In this document: one piece after another, positions 43,303 to 55,440 of the stretch
Layout: every line of letters begins with the position of its first letter
Numbering within the stretch: position 1 is the first letter of the stretch
DNA from: Geosiphon pyriformis
Lineage: Eukaryota > Glomeromycota > Glomeromycetes > Archaeosporales > Geosiphonaceae
Assembly: GCA_016748015.1 (NCBI GenBank)
Contig: JAAOMT010000134.1
Span: 311,341-375,340 of the forward strand
Length of the DNA stretch: 64,000 nt
Direction: 5' to 3'
Position numbers and translations under genes: made by a program
The notes under the pieces: generated by a model
What the model was told of the DNA's origin: nothing
Databases searched by the model: none
Seen by the model: the letters and a program-made list of their open reading frames with translations, nothing else

Positions 43303-44660
43303 CCAGCAGTAACACCTCAATGTATCCAACCACCTACTTGGAAGAAACACAGAATTGAATCACCTACAAATCCATCATACTATTATACTCCTGGAAGTGC
43401 CATCAATATTGCAGCAGTAGGCACATCTACATCAAATACGACATCAACATTTGGATGATTCCCATTTCAAAGTAAACAAAAGAAAGAAGACTTATTAGGA
43501 TTATACGGCGCATATTTTGAAGACTTTAAATTACAATCGCCAACATCATCAGGATTTCGATCACCACCACCTCAACCAGATTTCAGAACTGCGAGTTCTT
43601 GGGAAGTTACTGAATCAGAAAGAAAACAAAAAAAAGAGAAAGAAGAATCTGAGGATTAAGAATTTACTTAACAAAACCCGATCCCAGAAAATCCGGAATT
43701 TGAAACCCCAAACATTCAAACTCTGAAACATTTAAATCTAGAAAATCCAGAAATTGAAACTCCGAATTTTCAAATACAGTACAATCAGAACGATTGAAAC
43801 TCCAACATTAATAATCAATAACACTTACCTTCAGTAATTGTGATCAATCCACTATCAGCTCCACCAAATGCTAAACAACAACAACAGCCACAACTGCTAT
43901 CTTAACAAAACCAACAGCAACCACAACAACAACCAATGGCTTATGCTCCAATTGCCAAAATCAAGAAATTTACCAAAGAAGAGGACGACACCCAAGTATG
44001 GCTCAACAATGTGGAAAAAGCCATCGCAGCCAATAAATAGAATAATGACAGAGCCCTTCAAGTGATTCCCTATTTTCTACAAAATACCGCCGACTCGTGG
44101 TATCAGAGTTTAGATGTTAAATCTCAAACATTCCAGGAATTCAAAACTGCATTTTTGGGATATTTCAGTAATAATAACAGCATTAATCACTTAGCTAACA
44201 CCTTCACCACAATCAAACAAGGAGAAACTGAAGCAGTTACCACTTACTTAGGACACTTCCATAGAAACCTGCATCAAATTCAAGCAATTGATGCCAACTA
44301 TTTCACAGTGCCACAGATTCTCAACCAGTTTATCCATGGCCTGTGCAGCAGCATCTTGCAACATGTACATTCATTGCATCCAAGCACCCTTTAAGATGCA
44401 GTCACATACACCAGAGATTTCAAATCAGCTGAGTCAAAGGCCAATTATGCTTAAGCTGTTAATCTAGTAATGAATAGATCATCTGAATTGGATTTCAAAT
44501 TGAAACAATTCAATGATTCACTTAATCAGAAATTGGAGGGATACTTAGCTAACAATCACCCAATTTATCAGCCTTTTCAATGATGTAATAATCAAGGAAA
44601 TGCAAATTGTTTCCAAAATCAGTTGCATTCATCATCATCAATAAATCAGCCATGGCAATA
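43303..44660 (+). pseudogene. Ret4 gag, central part
   Basis: Continues AVTPQCIQPPTWKKHRIE and NPSYYYTPGSAINIAA, then a Pro/Gln-rich region. The capsid-like block (44062-44394) has MIPYFLQNTADSWYQSL, AFLGYFSNNNSIN and NQFIHGLCSSILQHV. After TAA at 44392-44394 comes NLVMNRSSELDFKLKQFNDS. Stops replace Trp and Gln. Confidence 0.8.
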
Positions 44661-45135
44661 AGAAACACAAATTTGCCACAGCTGTGGTAAACAAGGTTAC
44701 CTTAGAGCCAATTGCTGTGTTTATAGTAACCAACAATCGGGAAATCAATATCAAAACCCTGATTACCAGTTTCCAACTTCGAGTTACCAATCCAACCCAG
44801 CCCCATATCAACTAACTTATCTACCAATAATACAACAGCCAATATATCAACCACCCATATATCAACCTCCAGTTTATTAACTGCAACCACTGATAATATA
44901 TCAACCATTACAGCCACAAATAATTTATCAGACATCCACAGTTCAAACATTGCCATCAAACTCAGCTCAAATGACATCAAGAAACCCTAGATCAAGAGTC
45001 ATCCAAAACTGGAGATTGGCGATGGTTATTCACCAACCAATCTCCAATTTATTCACCCAGCTGTCAGAATTATGACAAAGGAGTTCAAGAACCAGGTATA
45101 CTCAAAACCTGAGTTCCCAGAACTATTTAAGCCTT
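44661..45135 (+). pseudogene. Ret4 CCHC knuckle and Tyr/Gln/Pro-rich linker
   Basis: CHSCGKQGYLRANC (44678-44719) keeps its Cys residues but the His is Tyr. A linker of YQPP/IYQ repeats (about 44820-44940) follows. It links gag with protease in the same frame. Confidence 0.72.
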
Positions 45136-45627
45136 TTGGCTACCTTAGAAGATGCCTCACCCAACACTTGTGAACCCAAACAGAAGCAATCACTTACCAA
45201 TATTCTACCAGCTACTGTCATGGAAGACGAGTCTCTAGCAGCTATATTTCTTTTCAAAATTGAGAAACCAATAGAAACTCTTTTGTTCAGTGAAGCCGCA
45301 CTCGAGAAACAACCTATCACAGTGATGTACACAGATGCCAAAATTGATGGTCAGTCCATTAAACTGATTCTAGATAGTGGATCAGCAGGCAGCATCATTA
45401 CAAGACAGCTCATAGACCAATTAAGTCACCGAGTTAATCGAGCTGCTAGTGTAAGGATAATTACTGCTGATAGAACCACCAAGACTCCAATTGGTGAAAT
45501 AAATAACTTGCCCATAGAAATCAATGACATCACAGTACCAATCAAGATATTAGTCATGGAAGCTACCCAATACCAAGCACTGGTGGGTAATGACTGGCTG
45601 TTCAAAATCAATGCGACACTCAATTAG
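45136..45627 (+). pseudogene. Ret4 aspartic protease, catalytic motif intact
   Basis: QSIKLILDSGSAGSIITRQL contains the undamaged DSGSAGS. It ends YQALVGNDWLFKINATLN before a TAA at 45625-45627, where Trp is expected. The downstream linker contains a run of ten A (about 45746-45755) across which the frame changes relative to the rest of pol. Confidence 0.85.
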
Positions 45628-46019
45628 AACACCCAAGAGCTCCAGCTTAGCCAGAACGGACAACACACATGTGTACCAGCCATGTGTGGTCATTTTAAAC
45701 TCATTACTATGCCATCAGCTCCACTTATCAAATTCAAAGAAGAAAAAAAAAACCTACCTGGAAAGCATACCAAGTCTCTTAGGCTGATAAAGACTACAAC
45801 GAGCTACTATCAATACTTTCTTGGGATGACAAGAGAAAAGAAAAGGAAAACAAAGAACTTACCTGGAATACTAACCAAAACTGGAGAACTAATTATGATC
45901 AAGATGAACCAGCAAACTGAGAATGAGAAAAAATTAATAAGGGAAAGGGAAAGAAGAAACCACTCTTACCAGCAGCACTTATAGTTTATATGCTTACATT
46001 TCAATACCACCATCCAATT

Positions 46020-46700
46020 ATCATTGACCAAAATTAGAATGCATTAATTGCAGCAAAAAATTGTTATCAATGGGCGCATGCTGTGGTGATGACAAGGAAT
46101 ACTCCATGGCCACAAGATTCTACTGCCACCCATGCATCATAGAGCACTTTGGATGACCAAAACGACAAGGAAAGTGAGATAACCAATCATGTCTTACATG
46201 TAGAACTATTCTACCTGACAAAGGAATGTGGAATAACATTCCTGGGTGTGGAGAAACATGTGATGAGACATGCCAGTACATTATACTAATAAACGATTAG
46301 GTAAGTAAAGGAATACCAATTAACGACACCTGGAAATGAGCATTGCGACAATTGGAAAGATATCTCCATAACAAAGATGAACTATAGAGAATGGCATATG
46401 CAAAAGCAGAAGGTGTGACAACCAGTGAATTACTAAAGATCAAAAACAACTTTCTATCTCTTTCTGAACCTGAATACGTCCAAATTTTTGATATCTTTGG
46501 CAACATTAAAAATGATCCAGAAGAATTTCATGAACATTACCAGCATTTGGCACCTACTAGGAAAGAACAAAAGCAGTGTTTAGAGCAGTTAAATACTCAA
46601 TTATGTCAACATTGCTTAATTCCCTGTGACTTTTAGTATTGTAATAAGTGTGATCTCATTTACAATCCACCATCATGCATGATCTACACAATCCCAGAAG
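46020..46700 (+). pseudogene. Ret4 cysteine-rich module
   Basis: LECINCSKKLLSMGACCGDD, RFYCHPCIIEHFG, SCLTCRT, CGETCDETCQY and, at about 46585-46660, CQHCLIPCDF then a stop, YCNKCDLIYNPP. All cysteine pairs of the module are visible in this copy. Stops lie at former Arg and Trp codons. Confidence 0.65.
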
Positions 46701-46859
46701 AAGATGAACCAATAAGCAACTGCACAGCAGAATTGGAATAAACTTTCAATCCCGATTCAAACACTAATAATGACGATGATGAAAACAATGGTTCCAGCTC
46801 TGCTCTGAATGACAATGAAATTTACAATGATTCAAACTCTCATTCAAACCCTGAAACAT

Positions 46860-47752
46860 TTATTGCACTTCCTGATCTCACTAAGGAACAGGAATTTAAA
46901 TAGTTCAGCAATAATGGCAAAGGTATCATGCCAGAGCATATGCATAATACTAATGCAGGGTTTGATCTAAGATATCCAGGGAAAGATGCCATCAAACTAG
47001 AGCCACATTTATGCACCTGCATCGATTTGAAAATAGCATTGGAAATACCAGCAACAACCATGATTCAACTAGCTTTCAGAAGTAGTTTAGCAAAAAAAAG
47101 GATTACTATAAGAGAAGAAATAATTGACACCAGATATGTGGGAAATATCATGGCAATACTACAAAATAACTCAGAAAAGACCTATATCATAGAACTCAAT
47201 GAAAAGATAGCACAGGCAATATTTCTGCCTCTGGTTAGAGTAGCTCAGTTAGTATCAGTGAGAAAAAGGGAAGAATTAGAGATAACAACTAGAGGAATAC
47301 AGGAATTCGAATCCACAGATAGAATAGATGTACCAGTTAATATGGCAGAAGAAAAAATGATTGGCCAAGGAGAAATTATCTCAACTGGTCAAGTAATTTC
47401 TATTCCACCATATGACCAGTATATAATAATTATAGAGAGAAAGGTGAAAGATAAGGATCAAATTTTTGAAGCAGAAACAAGCCTTTGTGAATCAGGAGAG
47501 ATTGGATTCATCAATCTCCACATACCAACCAAAAACCACAACCATATCAAAATTTCCATTTACAACACCACAGAAGATGACATCACAATACCAGAGGGAA
47601 CTATCATTGAATACATAAGCACTGAATTAGAAAATCAACCACCAAGCATTATTCCAGACTTTCCACAGCTATGTAAATATGTAGATATTACGTCACAAAC
47701 AATCTACAGACAAAATGAATGTTATTTGCTCCAACCAGAACAATTGAAATAA
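46860..47752 (+). pseudogene. Ret4 dUTPase domain and linker (274 open codons)
   Basis: Motif 1 DAGFDLRYPGKDAIKLEP, motif 2 FRSSLAKKRI, motif 3 EEIIDTRYVGN (Asp kept; Gly residues replaced by Glu and Arg), motif 4 EKIAQAIFLPL, motif 5 RGIQEFESTDR (two Gly replaced). This is the longest continuous family A dUTPase segment here. It continues through LCESGEIGFINLHIP and IPEGTIIEYISTE to a TAA at the EQLEQM site. Catalysis is doubtful without the glycine-rich motif. Confidence 0.85.
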
Positions 47753-48650
47753 ATGAACATGAGAAATTTGGACCCACTTCAACATATGCAACTCAAAATG
47801 TTACTCAACAACTTCAATAATATCTTTGCTAGCAAAAACAAATTTGGCAGAACTGACATCATCCAACATCAAATCAAAACTGAAAATGCTATGCCAATTA
47901 AACAATGAGCATACAGAGTACCACCAGCCAGCCATAAGATTATTCATTAAGAGATCAACTGAATGTTTGACAATGGGCTAATTCAGCCATCTATGAGCCT
48001 ATGGTCATTACCAGTAATACTTGTTCAGAAGAAGAATGGAAAGATCAGATTTTGTGTGGACTACAGAAAACTCAATGGAGTCATCCATGGAAACAGCTAT
48101 CCAACTCCATAAATCCAGAAGCTATTCGATGCTTTTGGAGAAAATAAATGGTTCTCAATACTGGATCTGAATAGTGGATACTGGCAGGTAGCCATGGATC
48201 TAGCAGACAAAGAAAAAACAGCTTTTACGATGAGAGAAGAGAATTTTGAGTTTGAAGTCATGCCATTCGGCTTGATGAATGCTTCAGTCATATTTCAATG
48301 ATTAATGGAAATAGTATATACTGGCTTATTGTGGAAATCAGTAGTCATCTATTTAGATGACACCAATGTGTTCTCCAAAACATTTAATGATTATTTGCAT
48401 TATTTACAACAAGTGTTTGAAAGGCTATAACGAGCAGGACTAAAGTTAAATGCCAATAAGTGCTTCTTTGGCAAGACAGAATTAAACTTTTTAGGGCACA
48501 TAATAAGCAAAAACGGCATTAAAACAGATCCAGAAAAGATAAAGATAGTCAAGAACTTTCCAGTACCAACTAATGTGACAGAGTTGAAGTCATTCTTGGG
48601 ATTTGCAGGCTATTATTGATGCTTTATCAAAAACTTTTCTAAGATAGCCC
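47753..48650 (+). pseudogene. Ret4 reverse transcriptase
   Basis: Connector LKMLLNNFNNIFASKNKFG, KIRFCVDYRKLN-like segment near 48045, FSILDLNSGYWQVAMD and YLDDTNVFSKTFNDYL (48351 onward) with YLDD intact, then LGHIISKNGIKTDPEK. Five or more stops (for example TGA for Trp at 48299-48301) break the frame. Confidence 0.82.
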
Positions 48651-49150
48651 AACCACTCAATTATTTCTAAACCAAGAATGTGAAATACAAATGGATAGAA
48701 GCACAACAAGAAGCTTTTGATATTCTAAAAAGAAAGCTTATACAAGCTCCAATACTGATTTATTCAGATCACAATAAACCATTTATCATTACTACCGACA
48801 CATCAGGCCAAGCATTGGGAGTGGTACTATCACAGAGAAGACCAGATGGAAAAAAACATTCAGTCACATATGCCAGCCAAGATTTAACTCCAGCTAAAAA
48901 AAATTATGGAACACCAGAACTAGAACATTTAGCAATTTATTGGGCAGTCATGAAATAGAAAGAATACTTGAGCCAGAAGTTTGAGATGTATACAGATCAC
49001 AAAGGACTGACATTACTCCAAAAACAAAAATTTGGAGATGGCAGACAATCCAAATGAAAAATGGCACTCTCGCCATATACTTATACCATATATTATAAAA
49101 AGGGAAAAGACAATGGAAATGCAGATGGTTTGTTACAAATAAGACAAATC
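48651..49150 (+). pseudogene. Ret4 RNase H
   Basis: Open piece 48680-48958 has FIITTDTSGQALGVVLSQR with the Asp kept and LTPAKKNYGTPELEHLAIYW with the Glu kept. A stop at 48956-48958 precedes KEYLSQKFEMYTDHKGLT, which holds the third Asp. Confidence 0.8.
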
Positions 49151-49399
49151 TAAGAACATTCAACCCAAAAATATAACAAAATCAAACCAAATCCAACAAA
49201 AATATAACAAAAGATGAACACACAAAAATACCAACAATTTAAACATTATATAGATACTCAGCAGTTTAAGGAGAAATTATCTTAATCAGAACGAAATAGT
49301 ATCAAACAATAATCAAAATATTTTATCACTCACCAAAACATACTTTATTGGAAAAATAGACAAAATTCAGATCAACCAACTAGAGTAGTTACAGAACCA

Positions 49400-50200
49400 G
49401 AGAAAGAAACAATACTGTTCAACATGTACTCAGATCCAACAGCAGGACATTTCCACAAAGAAGCAATCATGGAAAGAACCAGAAAAAAATACTATTGGCC
49501 ATCAATGTATCCAGACATCATCCAATATGTTCAAAATTATGATTTTTGTCAAAGAAAAGAAGGAACAAAACCCAGTGAACTACTGAGACCAATCAAAGTC
49601 AGACAACCATTTGATTGCATTGGAATTAACTTAATCAGACCATTAACAATTACCAGCAAAGGAAATAGATATATTGCAGTAGCCATGGACTATCTCACTA
49701 AATGACCAGAAGCAAAAGCAATTCAAAGAGTGGATGCAGAATTTGTTGCCAAATTTATTTATCAAGATCTGATTTGTCAACATAGATGTCTAAAAGAATT
49801 ATTATCAGACCAAGGAACTCACTTTGTGAACAGAACACTAGTAGAATTGAGCCAAAGATTCGGAATTAAAAGACCACTATTATCACTATATCATCCATAA
49901 ACAAATGGTTTAGTTAAAAGATTTAATAGAACATTGTGTGAAGCAATCGCCAAACTCAGCCAAAAAAACCAGGATGAATGGAATTTGTTTATACCATTAG
50001 TATTATTTGCTTATTAGACAATAAAACAAGACACTACACAAGTAACACCATTTGAATTAGTATACAGTAGAACAGCAACATTACCAGTCGAGATAGAAGT
50101 CAACACTTATCCAACAGAACTAATAACTAAAGACAATTTTCAGAAAACGTTGCTAAGAAGAACATATGACTTGATAGAAACTCTAAAAAACAAGCAATAA
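49400..50200 (+). pseudogene. Ret4 integrase, triad damaged
   Basis: Zinc region HFHKEA...NYDFCQRK (one Cys is Tyr). Core: GINLIRPLTI, where the first catalytic Asp is Asn; LLSDQGTHF with the second Asp; GLVKRFNRTL with Lys for the catalytic Glu. All three changes are G-to-A. The C-terminal part has FELVYSRTATLPVE. Confidence 0.82.
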
Positions 50201-51286
50201 AAAGCAGCTGATAACATCCAAAAATCACAAGAGAAACAAAAAAAGAGACATGATAACCAACTACCAAACAAACCAGTTAAATTCAAGATTAGAGACAAAG
50301 TACTTCTACATCATACTAAAGCAAAAAAACAATGGAGTGAAAAATTTGACCCCAAATGGGATGGACCATTTCACATTGAAAAAATTCTTGAAAATGGAGC
50401 TTATAAATTAAGATTGAACAACAAAATCTTGACCAAAGCAGCACATGGTGATTGACTGAAACCATATTACCAAATAGCATCATCATTCACCAATAATATT
50501 TCACAATTAAAAGTACAATGAATACTAGTTCAATTAGACAAGATTCCACGAAATCTGGAACCAATCATAATCATTAAACCAAACACATAAAATCAAACAA
50601 TAAAAGAGTATATAAAAACACAGTATACATGATAAAGGCAACCAAGAAAAATAAAAATACCAGATCAGATTCACACAATAGCTTAACAATTGTTTCAGGC
50701 TTTAAGTCAACAACAGTTAGATATAGAAATTATTATTAATAACCAAACAATTTGCTATCAAAACACCAAAAGAATAACAAAGAATACACCATATCAGCGT
50801 TCACCAAAGAATGATAAAAACTGGTCAGATAACATAATTGAAAAAGTAAAAAACACTTTTGGAAAATTACCTATTATGGTACCAACAAAAGAACTTACAA
50901 AAGAGAATTGGAAGCAATAAACAAAACAACTTCCAATATCATACTGTTACTACCAATTAGGTCAAAAGTTGAATATTCAGGAATTGTATATTGACAAATC
51001 CAAGAGAGTATTTAACCAAAACATAATACAGCAAATTGAAAAATTCATTGGGAAAAAGATAAACTCAACACTATATGTGATAACAATTTATTGACTGCAC
51101 AACATATTTCAAAACTATCCAGAAATACTGTTACACTCTGATATGGAAACCATATCCATTAACCAATGGAAAAGAATGAACAATACACAAGTAGAAGACA
51201 TAAAGAACAGAGTTGAACAAACAATACTTGAAAAAGAAGTATTAGAATTAATTCAAAATGAAGATTTCGATGGAGCTCAATATTAA
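50201..51286 (+). pseudogene. Ret4 integrase C terminus and pol C-terminal extension
   Basis: KVLLHHTKAKKQWSEKFDP and GAYKLRLNNKIL form the SH3-like integrase tail. Then comes a conserved extension: NIIEKVKNTFGKLPI, YQLGQKLNIQELYIDKSKR, FNQNIIQQIEKFIGKK and a final EDFDGAQY plus TAA at 51284-51286. It ends against the polypurine tract AGGAGGAGATAA. Function unknown. Confidence 0.65.
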
Positions 51287-51367
51287 AGGAGGAGATAATG
51301 TTACTCATAAAAAGAAAATAGATATGAAAAATAGCAGACCAATAAGAGAATAGTATTTAGTATGTGA

Positions 51368-51584
51368 ACACATTGCTTAACAATGTGAAACAATATCAGA
51401 AATCATGACATATTGCTTAACAATATGGAGCAATGTCAGAAAACACAGCATATTGCTCAACAATATAGAGCAATATTAGAAAATTAGAGCATATCGCTCA
51501 GCAATGTGAGCATTGCTCAAGAAATCATAACACATTACTCGGAAATATAAGTGATCTTGTAGAACATCAATTATGTATATATAG
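51368..51584 (+). promoter_or_regulatory. U3 palindrome array and TATA box (family A, CATTGCTC type)
   Basis: Tandem, imperfect units of CACATTGCTCAGCAATGTG with dyad symmetry fill 51368-51553, followed by TATATATAG at 51576-51584. Decay has changed several CATTGC to CATATTGC. It is the likely promoter-enhancer of the element; function is inferred from position. Confidence 0.65.
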
Positions 51585-51686
51585 TAGTAGCATTAGAAAT
51601 AAAAAAGGGCAAAATCCTTTAGTTAGAAATCTCCAATTCACAAATATTGAATAAATAAATTATTTACCATCCAAATCCACTCTTCA

Positions 51687-51759
51687 CTATCAACATTCCA
51701 TGTTGATAGCAATTGATACTTAACCACACTAGAACAATAGCTCTTGATCACAGCTATTA
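51687..51759 (+). promoter_or_regulatory. Two hairpins in the transcribed LTR leader
   Basis: Hairpin 1 (51687-51709): CTATCAACA, 5-base loop, TGTTGATAG, a perfect 9-bp stem. Hairpin 2 (51735-51759): CAATAGC, loop containing TGATCA, GCTATTA. Both recur in the other family A LTRs, and hairpin 2 has a covarying counterpart in the family C LTR. Confidence 0.7.
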
Positions 51760-52166
51760 ACAAATACTAACTTGCACATTGCCTTGGCTCATTTTTTTAT
51801 GTCATTTCTTTTATTTTCTTGTTTAATTGTTGTTATTACTAACTCTATTGAGGATTAACATGCAGGGTACTAATGTCAGGATATAGCACTGGTAAAAGAC
51901 CCAAGAATAAGAGTAGGACACTCAATTGAGGATAGCTTACCAGGAGGAATACTGGCCATCAAGCTGAGAAAAAAATTGATGAAACTGAGGTTTCGGGAAG
52001 CTATGGATAAAACTATTACCACTGAATCTTTGTCTATTATACAAAGGACTCAACCAAAGCCTTCAGATAAACACACCTTCAGATATTACTAACAACATTA
52101 TATCAATTGAGCACCAAATTACGGGTTTGTTATTTGCCTTGAGACCCCAAGTAATTACTTGTAACA

Positions 52167-53340
52167 ATGGTTATTACCAATAGTACTAGTTTGGAAGAAA
52201 AATAGAAAGATTTATTTTTGTGTGGATTACAAAAAACTCAACAGTATTACTCATAAAAATAGTTATCCAACTTCACAAATCTAAGAATTATTCAATGCTT
52301 TTGGAGAAAAGAAATGATTTTCTACATTAGATTTGAATAGTGGTTATTGGCAAGTAGTCATAAATCTAGCTGACAAAGAGAAAACAACATTCACTATACA
52401 AGAAAAAAATTTTAAATTTGATGTTATGCCATTTGGTTTAATAAATACACCAGCCACTTTTCAATGGCTTATGAAAATCATTTATACTGGACTATTATAG
52501 AAATCAATAGTAATATACTTGAATAACACCAATGTATTTTCAAAAACATTTAATGATCATTTCTATCATCTTTAGCAAGTGTTTAAGAAATTAAGAAGAG
52601 CTGGATTAAACTAAATACAAACAAGTGTTTCTTTGGCAAAACAGAACTGAAATTTTTGGAACATATTATAAGTAAAAACAGCATCAAAATAGATCCAGAC
52701 AAGATTGAAATTGTCAAAAACTTTCCAGTACCAACAAATCTCACAGAATTAAGAGGATTCTTGGAATTTGCTAAATACTATTGTTACTTTATCCAAAACT
52801 TTTTCAAACTAACTTAATTATTTTATTAGCTTTAAGCCAAGACTGTGAAATATGAATGAACTAAAGCTCAACAAAAAGCTTTTGACATTTTAAGAAAAAA
52901 ACTTATTCAAGCCCCAATATTGATCTATTTGGATTACAGCAAATCATTCATTATTACTATTAATACATTAAATTAAGCATTAAGAGCTGTATTGTTCAAA
53001 AAAAACCAAATAAAAGAGAACACTCAGTAGTATATATTAGCTAAAACTCAAGTTCAGCTAAAAAAAACTATAAAACTTCAGCATTAGAACATTTGGCTAT
53101 CTATTGGGTTGTTATTAAATAAAAAAAATACTTAAGTCAAAAGTTTGATATATACATTAATCACAAAGAATTAACATCAATCCAAAAACAAAAATTTAAA
53201 GACAACTGCCATGCAAGATAAAAAATAGAACTTTCACTATTTAATTATATAATATATTATAAAAAAGAAAAAAAAACAGAAATGCTAACAGTTTGTCATA
53301 AATAAAACAAATCTAAAAACATTTTAACCCAAAAATATAA
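52167..53340 (+). pseudogene. Ret1 RT and RNase H, heavily decayed
   Basis: Resumes LLPIVLVWKKNRKIYFCVDY and DLNSGYWQVV. The catalytic YLDD is YLNN (about 52510), both Asp codons changed. RNase H FIITINTLN has also lost its Asp. Stops replace Trp throughout. Confidence 0.8.
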
Positions 53341-55426
53341 CAAAAAATGAACACACAAAAATATCTACAACTTCAATATTATATTAATACCCAACAGTTT
53401 AAGGAAAAATCATCTCAAAAGAAACAAAACAACATAAAAAAACAATTAAAATATTTTATTATTTACCAAAATATATTATATTAGAAAAACAGAAAGAATT
53501 TAGATCAACTACTTAAAGTAATTATAGAATCAGAAAAAGAAACAATATTATACAACATGTACTTAGATCTGACAGCAGAACATTTTCATAAAAAAGCAAC
53601 CATAAAAAAACCAGAAAAAGATATTATTGGCCATCAATATATTCAAATATTATTTAATATATTTAAAATTGTGATGCTTGTTAGAGAAGAAAAGAAACAA
53701 GACCCAGTAAACCACTAAAACCAATTAGAGTAAAACAATTATTTGATCAAATTGAAATTGACTTAGTCAGACTATTAACAATAACTAGCAAAAGCAATTG
53801 TTATATAGCAGTAGCCATGAATTATCTCACTAAATGACCAAAAGCAAAAGCAATTTAAAAAGCAAATGCAAAATTTGTAGCCAAATTTGTTTATTAAAAT
53901 TTGATTTGTCAACATGAATATCCAAAAAAATTATTATTAAATCAAAAAACTTATTTTGTAAACAGAACATTAACAAAATTAAGTCAAAAATTTGGAATTA
54001 AGAGACTATTATCATTATCATACCATCTACAAACAAATGGCTTAGTTGAAAAATTCAACAGAATATTATGTGAAGCAATAGTCAAGATTAGCCAAGAAAA
54101 CCAAGACAAATGGGATTTGTTTATATCATCAGTACTATTTGCTTATTGAACAATAAAGCAAGATATTACACAAGCAATACTATTTGAATTTGTTTATAGT
54201 AGAACAGCAACATTACCAATTATGATAAACATTAACACATATCCAATGAAACCAATAATAAAAGCCAATTTACAAAAAAAATTGGTAAAAAGAACATACA
54301 AACTAATGGAAACTTTAGAAAACAAAAGACAAAAAGCAGCTGATAATATTTAAAAGTCACAAAAAAAACAAAAAAAATGACATAATAACCAATTATCAGA
54401 TAAATAAATTGAATTCAAAATTGAAGACAAAATATTATTACATCATATCAAACAAAAAAACAATAGAGTAGAAAATTTGACTCCAAATAAAATAGATTAT
54501 TTTACATGGAAGAAATTTTAGGAAATAAAGCTTATAAACTAAGATGAAACAATAAAATCTTAGTTAAAACAGTACATAAAGATTGACTGAAACCATATTA
54601 CAATATAGTATTATTATCTACTAATAATATTTTACAATTAAGAATACAAAGAATACTAGTCAAATCAGATAAAATTCTACAAGATCTGAAACCAATTATA
54701 ATTATTGATACAAACACATCAAAATAATTAACCAAAATAATATAAAAAAACACAGTATATGTGACAAAAGCAACAAACAAAAAAATAGAAATTCTAGACC
54801 ACATCTATTTAATAGCTCAACAATTATTTCAAGCTGTAAATTAACAACAATTAAATATAAAAATCATTATTAACCACCAAACAATCTGCTATTAGAACAC
54901 CAAAAGAGAAAAAAAAACAAAAAATACACTATATCAGCAACTACTGAACTTAACAAAATATTGATTAGATAAAATAATAAAAAAAGTGAAAAATACTTTT
55001 AGAAAAATACTCATAATTGGCCCAACAAAGGAGTTAACAAAAGAAAATTGGAAACACTAAACAGAACAACTTCTAATATTATATTGTTATTATTAATTAG
55101 GACAAAAGCTAAATATTTAGAAACTATATACTGACAAGTCCAAAAAAATATTCAATCAAAAAATAATACAGCAAATTGAAGACTTTATTAGAAAAAAAAC
55201 AAATTCATTACTTCATATTAGAACAATTTATTAACTATATATCATATTTTAAAATTATTCAAAAATACTACTACACTCAAAAATAAAAACAATAACCATT
55301 AATAATTAAGAAAAAATGAACAACTCACAAGTAAAAGACATAAAAACCAAAGTTGAACAAATGGTATTAGAAAAAAAAGTAATGAAATTAATTCAAAATA
55401 AAGATTTTGATAAAGCTCAATATTAA
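53341..55426 (+). pseudogene. Ret1 integrase and pol C-terminal extension
   Basis: Recognisable pieces: HFHKKA, IVIDLVRLLTIT-like core with decay, open piece 53901-54149 with LVEKFNRILCEAIVKISQ (the catalytic Glu kept), where the second Asp region reads LLLNQKTYFV (Asp to Asn). The C-terminal extension has YQLGQKLN- and DKSKKIFNQKIIQQIEDFI-like blocks and ends with AQY plus TAA at 55424-55426. Confidence 0.75.
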
Positions 55427-55440
55427 AAAAAAAGAGATAA

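Larger units (their letters stand above)
32011..52166 (+). mobile_element. Ret4: Ty3/gypsy element, family A, inserted in Ret1 RT
   Basis: The 5' LTR is 32011-32778 and the 3' LTR 51299-52166. Gag is split at 33181/43303 by Ret5. Internal order: primer site, gag, protease, cysteine-rich module, dUTPase, RT, RNase H, integrase, C-terminal extension, polypurine tract (51287-51298). A 4-bp duplication, ATAG/ATGG, flanks it. Stops occur every few hundred bases. Confidence 0.92.
51299..52166 (+). repeat. 3' LTR of Ret4 (868 bp, long array)
   Basis: Starts TGTTACTCATA, ends ACTTGTAACA, forming 6-bp inverted termini. It is about 100 bp longer than the 5' LTR because of additional palindrome units. 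The other mismatches are mostly transitions. Confidence 0.92.

Noticed and set aside
45136-46020. Frame change between gag-protease and the rest of pol as programmed frameshift
   Set aside because: The shift is +1 in Ret4, -1 in Ret3 and absent in Ret5. A run of A at the site in Ret4 makes an ordinary indel the simpler reason.
51368-51553. Repeat array as CRISPR
   Set aside because: Units are palindromic and contiguous without unique spacers, lie inside LTRs, and no cas gene is present.
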